Of a stretch of 58,773 bases of DNA, positions 24,518 to 32,693 are shown piece after piece. Made by a program: the position numbers and the translations under genes. The stretch comes from Chlorobiaceae bacterium. GTDB taxonomy: Bacteria; Bacteroidota; Chlorobiia; Chlorobiales; Chlorobiaceae. The notes beneath the pieces are model-generated. The model had not been told where the DNA came from. It did no database searches and worked only from the letters and a program-made list of their open reading frames with translations. The stretch lies in NCBI GenBank assembly GCA_013334485.1, contig JAAXXL010000009.1, positions 1-58,773 of the forward strand. The letters are read 5' to 3'. The first letter of the stretch is position 1, and each line of letters starts with the position of its first letter.

Positions 24518-25373
24518 AACACCGACCCTGTTCGATATGCCCCTGACTACCGATGTTGCATGGTGTCCGGGGTGCGGAAACTTCATGCTACAGAGTGCCG
24601 TCAAGGCTGCCCTGCATGAACTCGCCATTGACCCGAAAAACCTTGTACTGGTATCGGGAATAGGCCAGGCAGCCAAAGCACCTCAATATCTCAACGTCAA
24701 TATGTTCAACGGGCTGCACGGTCGATCACTTCCCGCAGCACTCGGCATAAAGCTCTCGAACAGAAACCTTGTTGTTGTGGTGGAATCGGGTGATGGCGAT
24801 ATGTATGGAGAGGGCGGCAACCATTTTATCCACGCCATACGCAGAAATAGTGATATCACCGTCATTGTCCACAACAACATGATTTACGGTCTGACAAAGG
24901 GTCAGGCATCTCCAACTTCACAGCGGGGTATGGCTACTCCTGTTCAGGTTGAGGGCGTCATGCTTGAGCCGTTCAACCCGCTCGCTGTAGCGCTTGCACT
25001 CAACGCACCTTTCATTGCAAGGGCTTATGCCGGGGATGTTGAAGCAACAAAAAAAATAATCATGCAGGCTGTCAGGTTCAGGGGATTTTCAATTGTCGAT
25101 GTTTTCCAGCCCTGCGTTGTATTCAACAAAGTGAACACCTATCAGTGGTTCAAGGAGAACACCTTCTACCTGCCGGAGAGTCACGACGCTTTAGATCGTG
25201 CCTCCGCTTTCGGACTGGCAACCGCGCAGGGCAAATTTCCGCTGGGAGTGCTCTACCAAAGTGAAGAGCGGGCGGTTTATGAAGATCTGATCGACGTCAG
25301 CTATACACCGCTCCATCAGCAGAAACCACCTGACGATAAAGCTTTTCATGCCATGATTAACGATTACCGCTGA
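24504..25373 (+). CDS. korB: 2-oxoacid:ferredoxin oxidoreductase, beta subunit
   Basis: The 289-residue subunit binds thiamine diphosphate: VAWCPGCGNFMLQSAV with the cluster-associated CxxC, GIGQAAKAPQYL, NGLHGRSLPAALGIKL, and the diphosphate-binding motif SGDGDMYGEGGNHF. NNMIYGLTKGQASPTS follows, as in KorB and related OorB/PorB proteins. It forms the catalytic complex with KorA, whose gene overlaps it by 14 bases. A second ATG at 24510 is possible and nearer to the family start. Length is normal for the short KorB type. The substrate (2-oxoglutarate versus another 2-oxoacid) is undetermined. Confidence 0.93.
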   Translation: MIMNKTPTLFDMPLTTDVAWCPGCGNFMLQSAVKAALHELAIDPKNLVLVSGIGQAAKAPQYLNVNMFNGLHGRSLPAALGIKLSNRNLVVVVESGDGDMYGEGGNHFIHAIRRNSDITVIVHNNMIYGLTKGQASPTSQRGMATPVQVEGVMLEPFNPLAVALALNAPFIARAYAGDVEATKKIIMQAVRFRGFSIVDVFQPCVVFNKVNTYQWFKENTFYLPESHDALDRASAFGLATAQGKFPLGVLYQSEERAVYEDLIDVSYTPLHQQKPPDDKAFHAMINDYR

Positions 25374-25485
25374 CGGGCACCGGAGTGCAAAGGAAAAAGA
25401 GAAATTCCCTCACTCTTTTGCAAAAAAATCAATTTCCTCCGGCGAATCACTCATGGTGCGGCTAAAAGTCACGAAGAGCTGATAG

Positions 25486-25788
25486 TCAAATCTGCCGGAT
25501 TTCTGAGAGGAGATAGTTCACCCGTTCAGCGACCGAATTTTTCGGCAGCTCACACAGTTCATAGACAAGCCGTTCATAGGTCAACCGGAGTGTATGGTAA
25601 AGCTTGAAGGAGTGCTCGAAACTCTGTGGGCACTCACTATCGTTGACAAAAATGTCCGGCCATGGAGGAAGAATAAATACACGCCGTTCATAACAGCAAC
25701 GCGCGTGGGCCTCAGTATACTCCGCAGGAACAGCGCAACCACCCTCTTCAAGATAGCCGAAAATATCAGGCAGCGCCCGGTCAAAAAT
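25486..25788 (-). pseudogene. C-terminal fragment of an AAA_28-type ATPase
   Basis: An open frame of about 100 codons, with a stop codon directly upstream, reads FDRALPDIFGYLEEGG, CYERRVFILPPWPDIFVND and LVYELCELPKNSVAERVNYLL. These are the Asp-Arg motif and the PPW and C-terminal blocks of the predicted ATPases in the AAA_28 family (about 180 residues). The N-terminal half with the P-loop is absent; the sequence upstream runs straight into the 3' end of the cobyrinate synthase gene. The gene is therefore truncated and probably dead. The function of intact relatives is poorly defined. Confidence 0.65.
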
Positions 25789-25799
25789 TCAAATGCGAT

Positions 25800-27149
25800 T
25801 TACAGCTTGCTGTTCAAAAGGAATTGGGGGAAATCCCTTCTCTCACCCCAATAGAGATGAAGGTAGGAGACAAAGGTATTATTTTTTCGAAAAAGTGCCG
25901 TATCACTCTCCATATCTCGGGCATTGGTTATAGTTGCAATACTATGCAACTCGCCCGATCTGCTGATCCGGGAATAGTGAAATTCGTGACCGCGCAGCTC
26001 CCTCGTATAGCCGTTTTTCACAGAGAGCTTTCTATAGCCAAGGGTCATTTTTGCACCTTGCATGGTCGTATCAAGATCAACTGCACCGCACATCGGGTAA
26101 ACTGAACCATCTTTGAGGGTGATGGTATTTCCCAGATACATCATCCCTCCGCACTCTGCGTAGGCAATTCCGCCATTTCGGCAATACGATTCAATCTGAC
26201 TCCGCATCGCACTGTTGGCGGAGAGTTTTTCGGCATAAAGCTCCGGATAACCACCGGCAAAGTAGAGCATATCTGCCGGGGGAAGCTCACTATTGTCCAT
26301 CGGGCTGAAAAACACAACTTTTCCATACTCTTTGAGCAGCTCAAGATTCTCCTGGTAGAAAAAATTAAACGCTTCGTCACGTGCAACGGCAATAACGCGC
26401 CCTCCCGACTCCGCAGAAACCCTGCCACCGGGAGAGTGAGGAATTTTGATGTTCGAAAGCTCAAGCAGACGTTCAATCTCTACCGTTTTTTCGAGATGTT
26501 CAGCCATCCCGGTAATCTGTCCATCATAATCATAACCCGGAGAGATGTTCAGACCGAGATGCCGCTCACTGATCTTCATAATGTCGCTTCGGGGAAGATA
26601 GCCAAGCGGCTCAACCCCGGCATCGCGAGCCGCTGCTTCAAGATAACGGTAGTGAGATGGTGTATTGACTTCGTTGAATATCACCCCTGCAAGATTCAGT
26701 CCGGGATCAAAGGTTCGAAAACCGTGAAGGAGAGGGGCGGCGGAATAGGCCATGCTTTTTGCGTTGACAACCATAATAACAGGAAGATTGAGCAGTTTGG
26801 CAATCTCCGCACTGCTCCCTTCCGCTTTTTCCGCTCCGTCAAAAAGCCCCATTACCCCCTCGACAATGGAGAGGTCAGCATCAGTTGAGTAGCGAAAAAA
26901 CAGCTCCTGCACATGCTCTTTGGATGCCATCCAGCTATCAAGATTGATACTCGAATGGTGAACGCCACCCCATGAAGCCGCTATGGAGTGCAGCCAGGTA
27001 TCGAGATAATCCGGACCGCACTTGAACGGCTGTACCTCAAGCCCGCGCTTTGCCAGCAGCCTGATGAGAGCAAGCGTCAATGTTGTCTTGCCTGAACCGC
27101 TGGATGGAGCGGCAAGAAGAAATCCTTTTTTGTATTGACTATTTTTCAC
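25800..27149 (-). CDS. cbiA: Cobyrinate a,c-diamide synthase
   Basis: A 449-residue CbiA/CobB enzyme that amidates the a and c side chains of cobyrinate using glutamine and ATP. The N-terminal dethiobiotin-synthetase-like half has LLAAPSSGSGKTTLTLALIR (P-loop), FKCGPDYLDTWLH and VEGVMGLFDG. The C-terminal glutamine amidotransferase half has YFAGGYPELYAEKLSAN and AYAECGGMMYLGN with the nucleophilic Cys. It is the third gene of a btuB-btuF-cbiA unit led by a cobalamin riboswitch, 44 bases after btuF. This suggests salvage and remodelling of corrinoids or low-level synthesis under B12 control. Motifs and length are complete. Confidence 0.95.
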   Translation of the reverse strand: MKNSQYKKGFLLAAPSSGSGKTTLTLALIRLLAKRGLEVQPFKCGPDYLDTWLHSIAASWGGVHHSSINLDSWMASKEHVQELFFRYSTDADLSIVEGVMGLFDGAEKAEGSSAEIAKLLNLPVIMVVNAKSMAYSAAPLLHGFRTFDPGLNLAGVIFNEVNTPSHYRYLEAAARDAGVEPLGYLPRSDIMKISERHLGLNISPGYDYDGQITGMAEHLEKTVEIERLLELSNIKIPHSPGGRVSAESGGRVIAVARDEAFNFFYQENLELLKEYGKVVFFSPMDNSELPPADMLYFAGGYPELYAEKLSANSAMRSQIESYCRNGGIAYAECGGMMYLGNTITLKDGSVYPMCGAVDLDTTMQGAKMTLGYRKLSVKNGYTRELRGHEFHYSRISRSGELHSIATITNARDMESDTALFRKNNTFVSYLHLYWGERRDFPQFLLNSKL

Positions 27150-27193
27150 GACGATTCATCTATAGATTCTTTCGGACTGCAGAAACAGAACGG

Positions 27194-28081
27194 TTACTTT
27201 TCATTCCGGATTTTCTGACGTAACTGTTCAATCCCCTCAAGCACTCTCGGTCCCGGAATAAGAAAAAAAGAGTTATCGAACCCGTCATAGACTTTTCCAT
27301 GTTTTACTGCGGCAACATGATCCCAGCCGAAACGGCTCATTACTTTTTCGGAGGCAGGAGTGGTTTTCGCCATATACATGCAGGCAATAACATCAGGATT
27401 TTGCCGGATAACCCATTCAGGTGAGATAGCAAAATAGTCCTTCCGGACATCATCGCCGATGTTGCGACCTCCGGCATAGGTAATCATGCCCGAAATATAA
27501 CTCCCCTTTCCTCCTGTCCAGAGCGGACTATTCCAGATTTCAAGATAGACACTGCTCTTATTTTGTTTGAGAGCCTCACTTTTCCGAAACTGTTCAAGAC
27601 CAGTGCTGATTGAAATTGCCAGACTCTCTGCCTGCTTTTCGTGGCCGGTAAGCTTGCCAAGTTTACGAAGTGCAGACGGAATATCATCGGGGGTATTGCA
27701 GGTTATGGTTGCTCGTGGAAAACCCATAGCCGTTATTTTCTCCCCGCTCTTTTTATTCGACAACTCATCATCAATAACGATATCGGGGTGAAGAGCAGCA
27801 ATAACCTCCAGTGACGGACGCCCGAATGCTCCAGTAACAGGCAGGTTTTTGGCCCCTTCGGGCCTCTTGCAGCCACTGCTCCTTCCGACCAGTTGGTCAC
27901 CGGCTCCGATTGCAAAGAGCATCTCCGTTACGCTCGGAGCAAGGCTGACAATCCTGAGTTTTCCCTTCGATTGTTCCGCTCTGCCCTCTCTTTTGCTGCT
28001 GCATCCGGCGGCCAACAACAGCAATCCAATCAATACGACAAGCTTCAACTCATGAGCGATGAAACGCAAAAAGTTTTTCAT
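27194..28081 (-). CDS. btuF: Cobalamin-binding periplasmic lipoprotein (BtuF-type)
   Basis: The 295-residue product starts with a lipoprotein signal (VVLIGLLLLAAGC) and continues as a class III substrate-binding protein: RIVSLAPSVTEMLFAIGAGDQLVGRS, then LPVTGAFGRPSLEVIAALHPDIVI and YAGGRNIGDD near the second lobe. These are typical of BtuF and related corrinoid/siderophore binders. Placement between btuB and cbiA, below a cobalamin riboswitch, supports corrinoid as the ligand. The matching BtuCD permease and ATPase are not in the window. The start follows the btuB stop by 81 bases. Confidence 0.88.
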   Translation of the reverse strand: MKNFLRFIAHELKLVVLIGLLLLAAGCSSKREGRAEQSKGKLRIVSLAPSVTEMLFAIGAGDQLVGRSSGCKRPEGAKNLPVTGAFGRPSLEVIAALHPDIVIDDELSNKKSGEKITAMGFPRATITCNTPDDIPSALRKLGKLTGHEKQAESLAISISTGLEQFRKSEALKQNKSSVYLEIWNSPLWTGGKGSYISGMITYAGGRNIGDDVRKDYFAISPEWVIRQNPDVIACMYMAKTTPASEKVMSRFGWDHVAAVKHGKVYDGFDNSFFLIPGPRVLEGIEQLRQKIRNEK

Positions 28082-28162
28082 TGGAAACCGTCAGTTCAAT
28101 TGTTTCTCTAAAGCTAATCCTGCCGCATGACTCCCGCGCCATGCGGTCAAACATAATCACAA

Positions 28163-30040
28163 TCAAAATTTATACTTGAGCCCTGCGTAAGCGGAGCGTC
28201 CGGCAGTTGCGTAACCCCAGGATTCCTCATAAAACCGGTCAAACAGATTGTCAATCCTGCCATAAAGCTCGAGCTGACTCATCGGACTACAGGAGCCGGC
28301 TATATTGACAAGGCAGTAGCCCGAAAGGGTGCCTGTCTTGTTACCAAGAGCATCCCTTGCGCCTGCATCTTTGCGGCTCCCGACCCACTGCAGGTTAGTG
28401 CTGATTTTAGAGTTTTTCGAAAACGTCCAGCTACCCAAAAGCCCGACTTTATTTTTTGGACGCCTGGGAAGTTCTATACCTGAAGGATCTTCAGTATGGG
28501 TATAGGTGTAGTTGAGCATAAGAAATATGTGATCAAGAGGTTTCCATTCAGCATAATTCTCAACACCGGAAGTTTTTGTCAAACCTGAAGCCTGTGCATA
28601 TTTATAGGCTGTCAGATCAAAAGCAATGCGGTCGTCATAATGCATAGTGAACCAGGTTGAGCCAAATTTAAACCGCTCAGTAATGCGCTGATCAACTCCT
28701 GCATCCCATCCCGAACTCGTTTCGGCCTTCAGGGCCTCATGGCCGTAGGGCGAATAGAGCTCATAGAGCGATGGTGCCCGGAAGCCCGAACCATAACTGA
28801 ACTTGACGCTGGTGTTGTTGAAGCTGCACGATGGAGCAACCCTGAATGTCATCCTGCTTCCGAATTTCCCGATCTGCTCATAACGAACTCCTCCAGCAAG
28901 ATTCAGCAAACCTGGATGCCATTGTTCCTGCAAAAAAATGCTGTTTGAACTGACGCCTTTGTCAAGTGTGGAGGGTGAGGCTCCAAAGTTTTTATTCAGC
29001 AGGCTTTCATGCTGACTGTTAATGCCAACCGACACCGTGTTGTTTTCAGCCAAAGAGAGGTCTCCCTGCCATCCAAGCTCATGAAAATTCCCGGTGTATG
29101 AGCTTGATGCTGTACCAGCGCTCAGATAAAGACGATCCTGATTGTTTACGTCATAATAGAAGGTGGAGATAAGCGGTTTATAGTTCAGTTTCAGAGCAAT
29201 ACGGCCATTGAACTGTTCGCTATCCAGCTCATTTCCTGACCTGTCAGCACCCGAACTATCCAGTGCAACTGCCGCTTTCGTATAGCGCAATACGGATTCA
29301 ATCGAAATATGTCCCGAAAGAAACAACCCGAACTTTGCTGACAGTGTTGTGTTCTCATACCCATCCTTATCATAAGCCTTGCCTGTCGGGTTGATCCAAC
29401 TGTTTTTTTCATCAACTGCTGAAAAACCCTCTGTTTTTAATCTTGACACCCCCAGTGAATAGTTCAGAAGAGCTGTCCGGCCATTGGTTCCTCCATAGAA
29501 TTTAGAAGTACCGTACGATCCCCCTTCTGTTCCGGCAAATGTTTCAGGTGTGGCCGAGCCTGTTTTGGTAATTATGTTAATTACCCCTGCCGATGCATTT
29601 GAGCCATACAAAAAACTGACCGGACCACGAACAATCTCGATTCGCTCAATATTATCAACGGTAAGATTTGCAAAATTCGCAGATCGGTTTGCATCCGAGG
29701 GATCGTTTGCAGGAACACCGTCAATCAAAAGAAGCGTGTTTTTCGCATCGCTCCCCCGTAAAAAAAGAGTTGCGGATGTACCTGCTCCTCCGTTTGAGAC
29801 CACATCAATCCCCACCGAACCCTTGATCACCTCTTCAACGGTGGATTGTCCGGAATTTTTAATCTCCTGAGCGGTGATGACGGTTACAGAGCTGCCTTCG
29901 GAATGACGCAGAGCATTCATGGTTTTGGTTGCCGTAACGACAACTTCGTCACCAGTAAATCCTGCCAGGGATTCTTTTGCCAGCAGCCCTTTGCTGGAAA
30001 GGAGCCCGGCCATGAGAGCGATAAACACTTTTTTGTGCAT
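28163..30040 (-). CDS. btuB: TonB-dependent cobalamin/corrinoid receptor (BtuB-type)
   Basis: A 625-residue outer-membrane receptor. It has a signal peptide (VFIALMAGLLSSKGLLA), a TonB-box-like ETWV-free stretch DEVVVTATK, and a plug domain with STVEEVIKGSVGIDVVSNGG, LFLRGSDAKNTLLLIDGVPAND and IERIEIVRGPVSFLYGSNAS. The beta barrel then ends in the terminal aromatic KYKF, as outer-membrane proteins do. Ligand assignment comes from the cobalamin riboswitch upstream and the btuF and cbiA genes downstream. Length matches BtuB (about 600). It would import corrinoids using TonB energy. No signs of truncation. Confidence 0.93.
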   Translation of the reverse strand: MHKKVFIALMAGLLSSKGLLAKESLAGFTGDEVVVTATKTMNALRHSEGSSVTVITAQEIKNSGQSTVEEVIKGSVGIDVVSNGGAGTSATLFLRGSDAKNTLLLIDGVPANDPSDANRSANFANLTVDNIERIEIVRGPVSFLYGSNASAGVINIITKTGSATPETFAGTEGGSYGTSKFYGGTNGRTALLNYSLGVSRLKTEGFSAVDEKNSWINPTGKAYDKDGYENTTLSAKFGLFLSGHISIESVLRYTKAAVALDSSGADRSGNELDSEQFNGRIALKLNYKPLISTFYYDVNNQDRLYLSAGTASSSYTGNFHELGWQGDLSLAENNTVSVGINSQHESLLNKNFGASPSTLDKGVSSNSIFLQEQWHPGLLNLAGGVRYEQIGKFGSRMTFRVAPSCSFNNTSVKFSYGSGFRAPSLYELYSPYGHEALKAETSSGWDAGVDQRITERFKFGSTWFTMHYDDRIAFDLTAYKYAQASGLTKTSGVENYAEWKPLDHIFLMLNYTYTHTEDPSGIELPRRPKNKVGLLGSWTFSKNSKISTNLQWVGSRKDAGARDALGNKTGTLSGYCLVNIAGSCSPMSQLELYGRIDNLFDRFYEESWGYATAGRSAYAGLKYKF

Positions 30041-30793
30041 TGAAATTTTTACCTGTTTTCAGTTTCAGGAACATCAACTGACAGGGGTTAGTACTCAAAG
30101 GCGGCATGTAAGAAAATCGACAGTGCTGTGCAGCTTGTTAGCACCTGCTCTTTTCCAAAAAAAGCGGAAGCCGGCAAAGGGAAAAACAGGCGATAACAAG
30201 CCGGGTATTCTGAAAAAATCAGTAAAACCCGAACAAAAATCTTATGCTGAGCAATGTTAAAAGAAGTACAGCTTTGCCCTGACTATCACCCGTAGTCCGA
30301 TCTTGAATGCAAATAATAACTGGCAGGTCTCCTGACTATCACGGATCTATTCCGTTTCGGCCTTCCCGCAGTTCTCCAGGGAGGAAAACAGTGCAGTGAC
30401 CTGAAACGACCATCAAAAGTTTTCTGCATGTGGCCATGCATCAACTTTTATGGCTTCCGTTATACAGTTGCGGGTACAGTTTACGATTTTCACGTAATTC
30501 CCTATTCTCCGGTTTTTAAACCGGCACCAGCTACAACAAAAGAACAATAATGGTGTAATAGATAGCAATTCAGACGCTATTAACCAAATCGAGCGCGCAT
30601 TTCCGTCAAGAGGAAACCATGGCAATGCATGCCCCTGATAAAACAAAAGGAGGGTAGTTGCTTTTATGACAACGAAGCAGTAAACAATTGCCCATAGCCG
30701 CCTGTTATGCAAAACACTCAATTTTTCACTATACTCATTCGTTCGGCACTGCAAGCATGACGCCCCTTATAACAATTCGATGCTCCCATCATT
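30041..30793. other. btuB leader and region up to the DUF1275 gene
   Basis: Apart from the riboswitch, the btuB leader at 30041-30310 contains short self-complementary pieces (for example GTGCT...AGCAC near 30122-30144 and a T run near 30155) that may form the switch's expression platform. From 30440 to 30793 I see only non-coding sequence with the presumed btuB promoter. A minus-strand frame of 113 codons at 30413-30754 overlaps the riboswitch and is not credible. Confidence 0.45.
30315..30440 (-). ncRNA. Cobalamin riboswitch
   Basis: On the minus strand the sequence holds the B12 box AGTCAGGAGACCTGCC (30337-30322). It is preceded by the conserved core with GGGAAGGCCGAAACGGAATAG-like elements (about 30375-30345) and an upstream GGTC-ACTGCACTG arm. 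These are the landmarks of the AdoCbl-binding riboswitch class. It lies about 270 bases before btuB and would reduce btuB-btuF-cbiA expression when cobalamin is plentiful. The exact 5' end of the P1 helix is not certain. Confidence 0.9.
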
Positions 30794-31576
30794 ATGCCAA
30801 TCAAGTATGCCAGACGCCTCTCGGGGCGTAAACGCTCTACGGAGACAAACCGGCACCTCGGGTTTGCTCTCGCCTTTGTGGCCGGAGCAACCAATGCCGG
30901 CGCCTATCTGGCAGTGAAGCTCTACACCTCGCACATGACCGGCATGGTTTCATCAATGGCCGACAATATTGTTCTTGGTAACAGTGATCTTGCGCTTGGG
31001 GCATTCGGTGGCGTATTCTCCTTTCTCGCCGGTGCTGCAACGACGGCTGTCATGGTCAACTTTGCACGGCGGAGGCACATGCACAGTGAGTTCGCTTTTC
31101 CTCTCCTGCTTGAAGCTCTTCTCCTGCTCTCGTTCGGTCTGCTTGGCGCTCAGCTCTCCACAATCAAAGGGGTATTTGTTCCGGTTACGGTGATGCTGCT
31201 CTGCTTCATTATGGGGCTGCAGAATGCCGTTATCACCAAGCTCTCGAATGCGGTTATTCGAACCACCCACCTGACCGGCATCATTACCGATATGGGAATC
31301 GAACTCGGCAAACTCTTTTACTGGAATCGCCATACTCTGGAAGCTGAAAATGACGTTGTGGCTGATCGGGACCGGCTGAAGGTGCTTGTAACCCTCACCC
31401 TTTCGTTCTTTGGCGGCGGGCTTTTTGGCGCTCTCGGCTTCAAAGAGATCGGCTACGCACTGACTATCCCTCTTGCACTCCTCCTTGTTCTTCTCGCCGG
31501 AGTCCCGGCCGTGGACGATCTGCGCGGCTTCCTGCACAGAGCTGCACGAAAAAGAGAAGCGAAGTTGCTTGATTGA
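30794..31576 (+). CDS. DUF1275 (YoaK-type) membrane protein
   Basis: The 260-residue protein has about six hydrophobic segments and the DUF1275 pattern: FALAFVAGATNAGAYLAV, TSHMTGMVSSMADNI, MGLQNAVITKLSNAVIRTTHLTGIITDMGIELGK. The two T-HMTG/T-HLTG blocks are a family feature, reflecting an internal repeat. DUF1275 members are inner-membrane proteins of unknown function, sometimes called YoaK. The first 20 residues are basic and cytoplasmic. The gene is transcribed away from btuB and is followed by a small unrelated gene. Function remains unassigned. Confidence 0.87.
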   Translation: MPIKYARRLSGRKRSTETNRHLGFALAFVAGATNAGAYLAVKLYTSHMTGMVSSMADNIVLGNSDLALGAFGGVFSFLAGAATTAVMVNFARRRHMHSEFAFPLLLEALLLLSFGLLGAQLSTIKGVFVPVTVMLLCFIMGLQNAVITKLSNAVIRTTHLTGIITDMGIELGKLFYWNRHTLEAENDVVADRDRLKVLVTLTLSFFGGGLFGALGFKEIGYALTIPLALLLVLLAGVPAVDDLRGFLHRAARKREAKLLD

Positions 31577-31693
31577 TCAGAAACAGAGCTGCATTCGGGG
31601 AACTCTTGAGAGCCCTGCGGGATTAAAAAATATACCGAAAGTGGCAATTAACTATCCATTCATGATCCGACAGACTGCTAAAGCTCTACATTT

Positions 31694-32047
31694 ATGAAGT
31701 TAATCTTTGTCTACAATACCGACAGCAACCCGCTCAGTGCGCTCATCGACCTTGGTCGCAAGATTCTGAGCCCCGAAACCTATGATTGCAGCCTCTGCAA
31801 ACTGACCCATGGGCCATTTACTGAAATGGAGTCATGGCGAGCGTTCCGCATCTCCATAGGGGTTCCCGTAGAGTTTCTGCATCGCGATGAATTTGAGAAA
31901 AAATATGAGCAGCGTTTTCATTACCCGGTTATTCTCAAGAAAAGCGATACTATCGACGTACTGCTCTCGAAAAGCGAGATTGACGAGCTTAGTGATCTTG
32001 ACGCACTCATTACGGCAGTAAAAAAACATTTACCGCCAAAAGTGTGA
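31694..32047 (+). CDS. Small conserved protein (117 aa), thioredoxin-fold-like
   Basis: A 117-residue soluble protein starting MKLIFVYNTDSNPLSALIDLGRKIL and containing DCSLCKLTHG, which has a CxxC pair, then FLHRDEFEKKY and YPVILKKSD. Similar proteins occur in diverse bacteria as conserved hypotheticals (occasionally labelled GTPase without visible GTPase motifs). The YNTD start, CxxC and PVIL block suggest a thioredoxin-like fold, perhaps binding a metal or a redox partner. It is 117 bases downstream of the DUF1275 gene and ends 13 bases from the convergent msrB. No function can be asserted. Confidence 0.7.
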   Translation: MKLIFVYNTDSNPLSALIDLGRKILSPETYDCSLCKLTHGPFTEMESWRAFRISIGVPVEFLHRDEFEKKYEQRFHYPVILKKSDTIDVLLSKSEIDELSDLDALITAVKKHLPPKV

Positions 32048-32060
32048 GGAGTTGAGATTG

Positions 32061-32516
32061 TCAGGAACGGTCTTCGGAGGGGTCTCTATCCGCTTCAAAT
32101 TCAAGAAGTGCAGAGTTTATGCTGAAACGCCTGCCCATGGGTGGCGGTCCATCGGTATAAAGGTGACCGAGGTGTGAGCCGCACCGACCGCAAAGCACCT
32201 CCATCTCCATTGCGCTCTCTTTACGATACCTGACACTGTTTGAACGCACGGTTTTCAAAAAACTCGGCCAGCCGGATGAACTGGTAAACTTCTCTTCCGA
32301 ACGAAAAAGCCTGTTACCGCATACTGCGCAGAAGTAGGTTCCAGGGCTTTCATTGTCCCAGTACTTTCCGGTAAAGGGCTGCTCGGTAACACCCTTGCGG
32401 GCAACCTTGTAGAGGGTCCGGGAGAGCAACACTTTCCATTCGGCATCTGCTACACTGAGCTTTGCCGTATCAGTCCGGGAGTAGTAGGGATTTAAAGGTT
32501 GAGGCTGTTTTGGCAT
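32061..32516 (-). CDS. msrB: MsrB-family methionine sulfoxide reductase, Ser at catalytic Cys position
   Basis: The 151-residue protein is clearly MsrB: EWKVLLSRTLYKVARKGVTEQPFTG, GTYFCAVCGNRLF and VLCGRCGSHLGH (the four zinc cysteines), and KFTSSSGWPSF. MsrB reduces methionine-R-sulfoxide in proteins. In the motif usually read as RYCINSASL the sequence here is RRFSINSALLEF, with the codon AGC (Ser) where the catalytic Cys is expected. This would abolish or greatly change the normal sulfenic-acid chemistry. The change needs one base from TGC. No second MsrB is in the window. Family is certain; activity is doubtful. Confidence 0.9.
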   Translation of the reverse strand: MPKQPQPLNPYYSRTDTAKLSVADAEWKVLLSRTLYKVARKGVTEQPFTGKYWDNESPGTYFCAVCGNRLFRSEEKFTSSSGWPSFLKTVRSNSVRYRKESAMEMEVLCGRCGSHLGHLYTDGPPPMGRRFSINSALLEFEADRDPSEDRS

Positions 32517-32693
32517 GGTTTTGCTTTTTTCAGTAACTGTTGGCGATGTTATTCCACCTGGAAACCAATAACCACCGCCCTACCATAAACACCACAAAGA
32601 TAAGAACCGTTCGTTTCACATGCACTTCATGCTGTTTAATAATGTAACCAGAAAATCTTTAATTGTATATCATAAAACACAATATCCTCACAC

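Noticed and set aside
30413-30754. 113-codon minus-strand frame upstream of btuB
   Set aside because: It overlaps the cobalamin riboswitch and the presumed btuB promoter.
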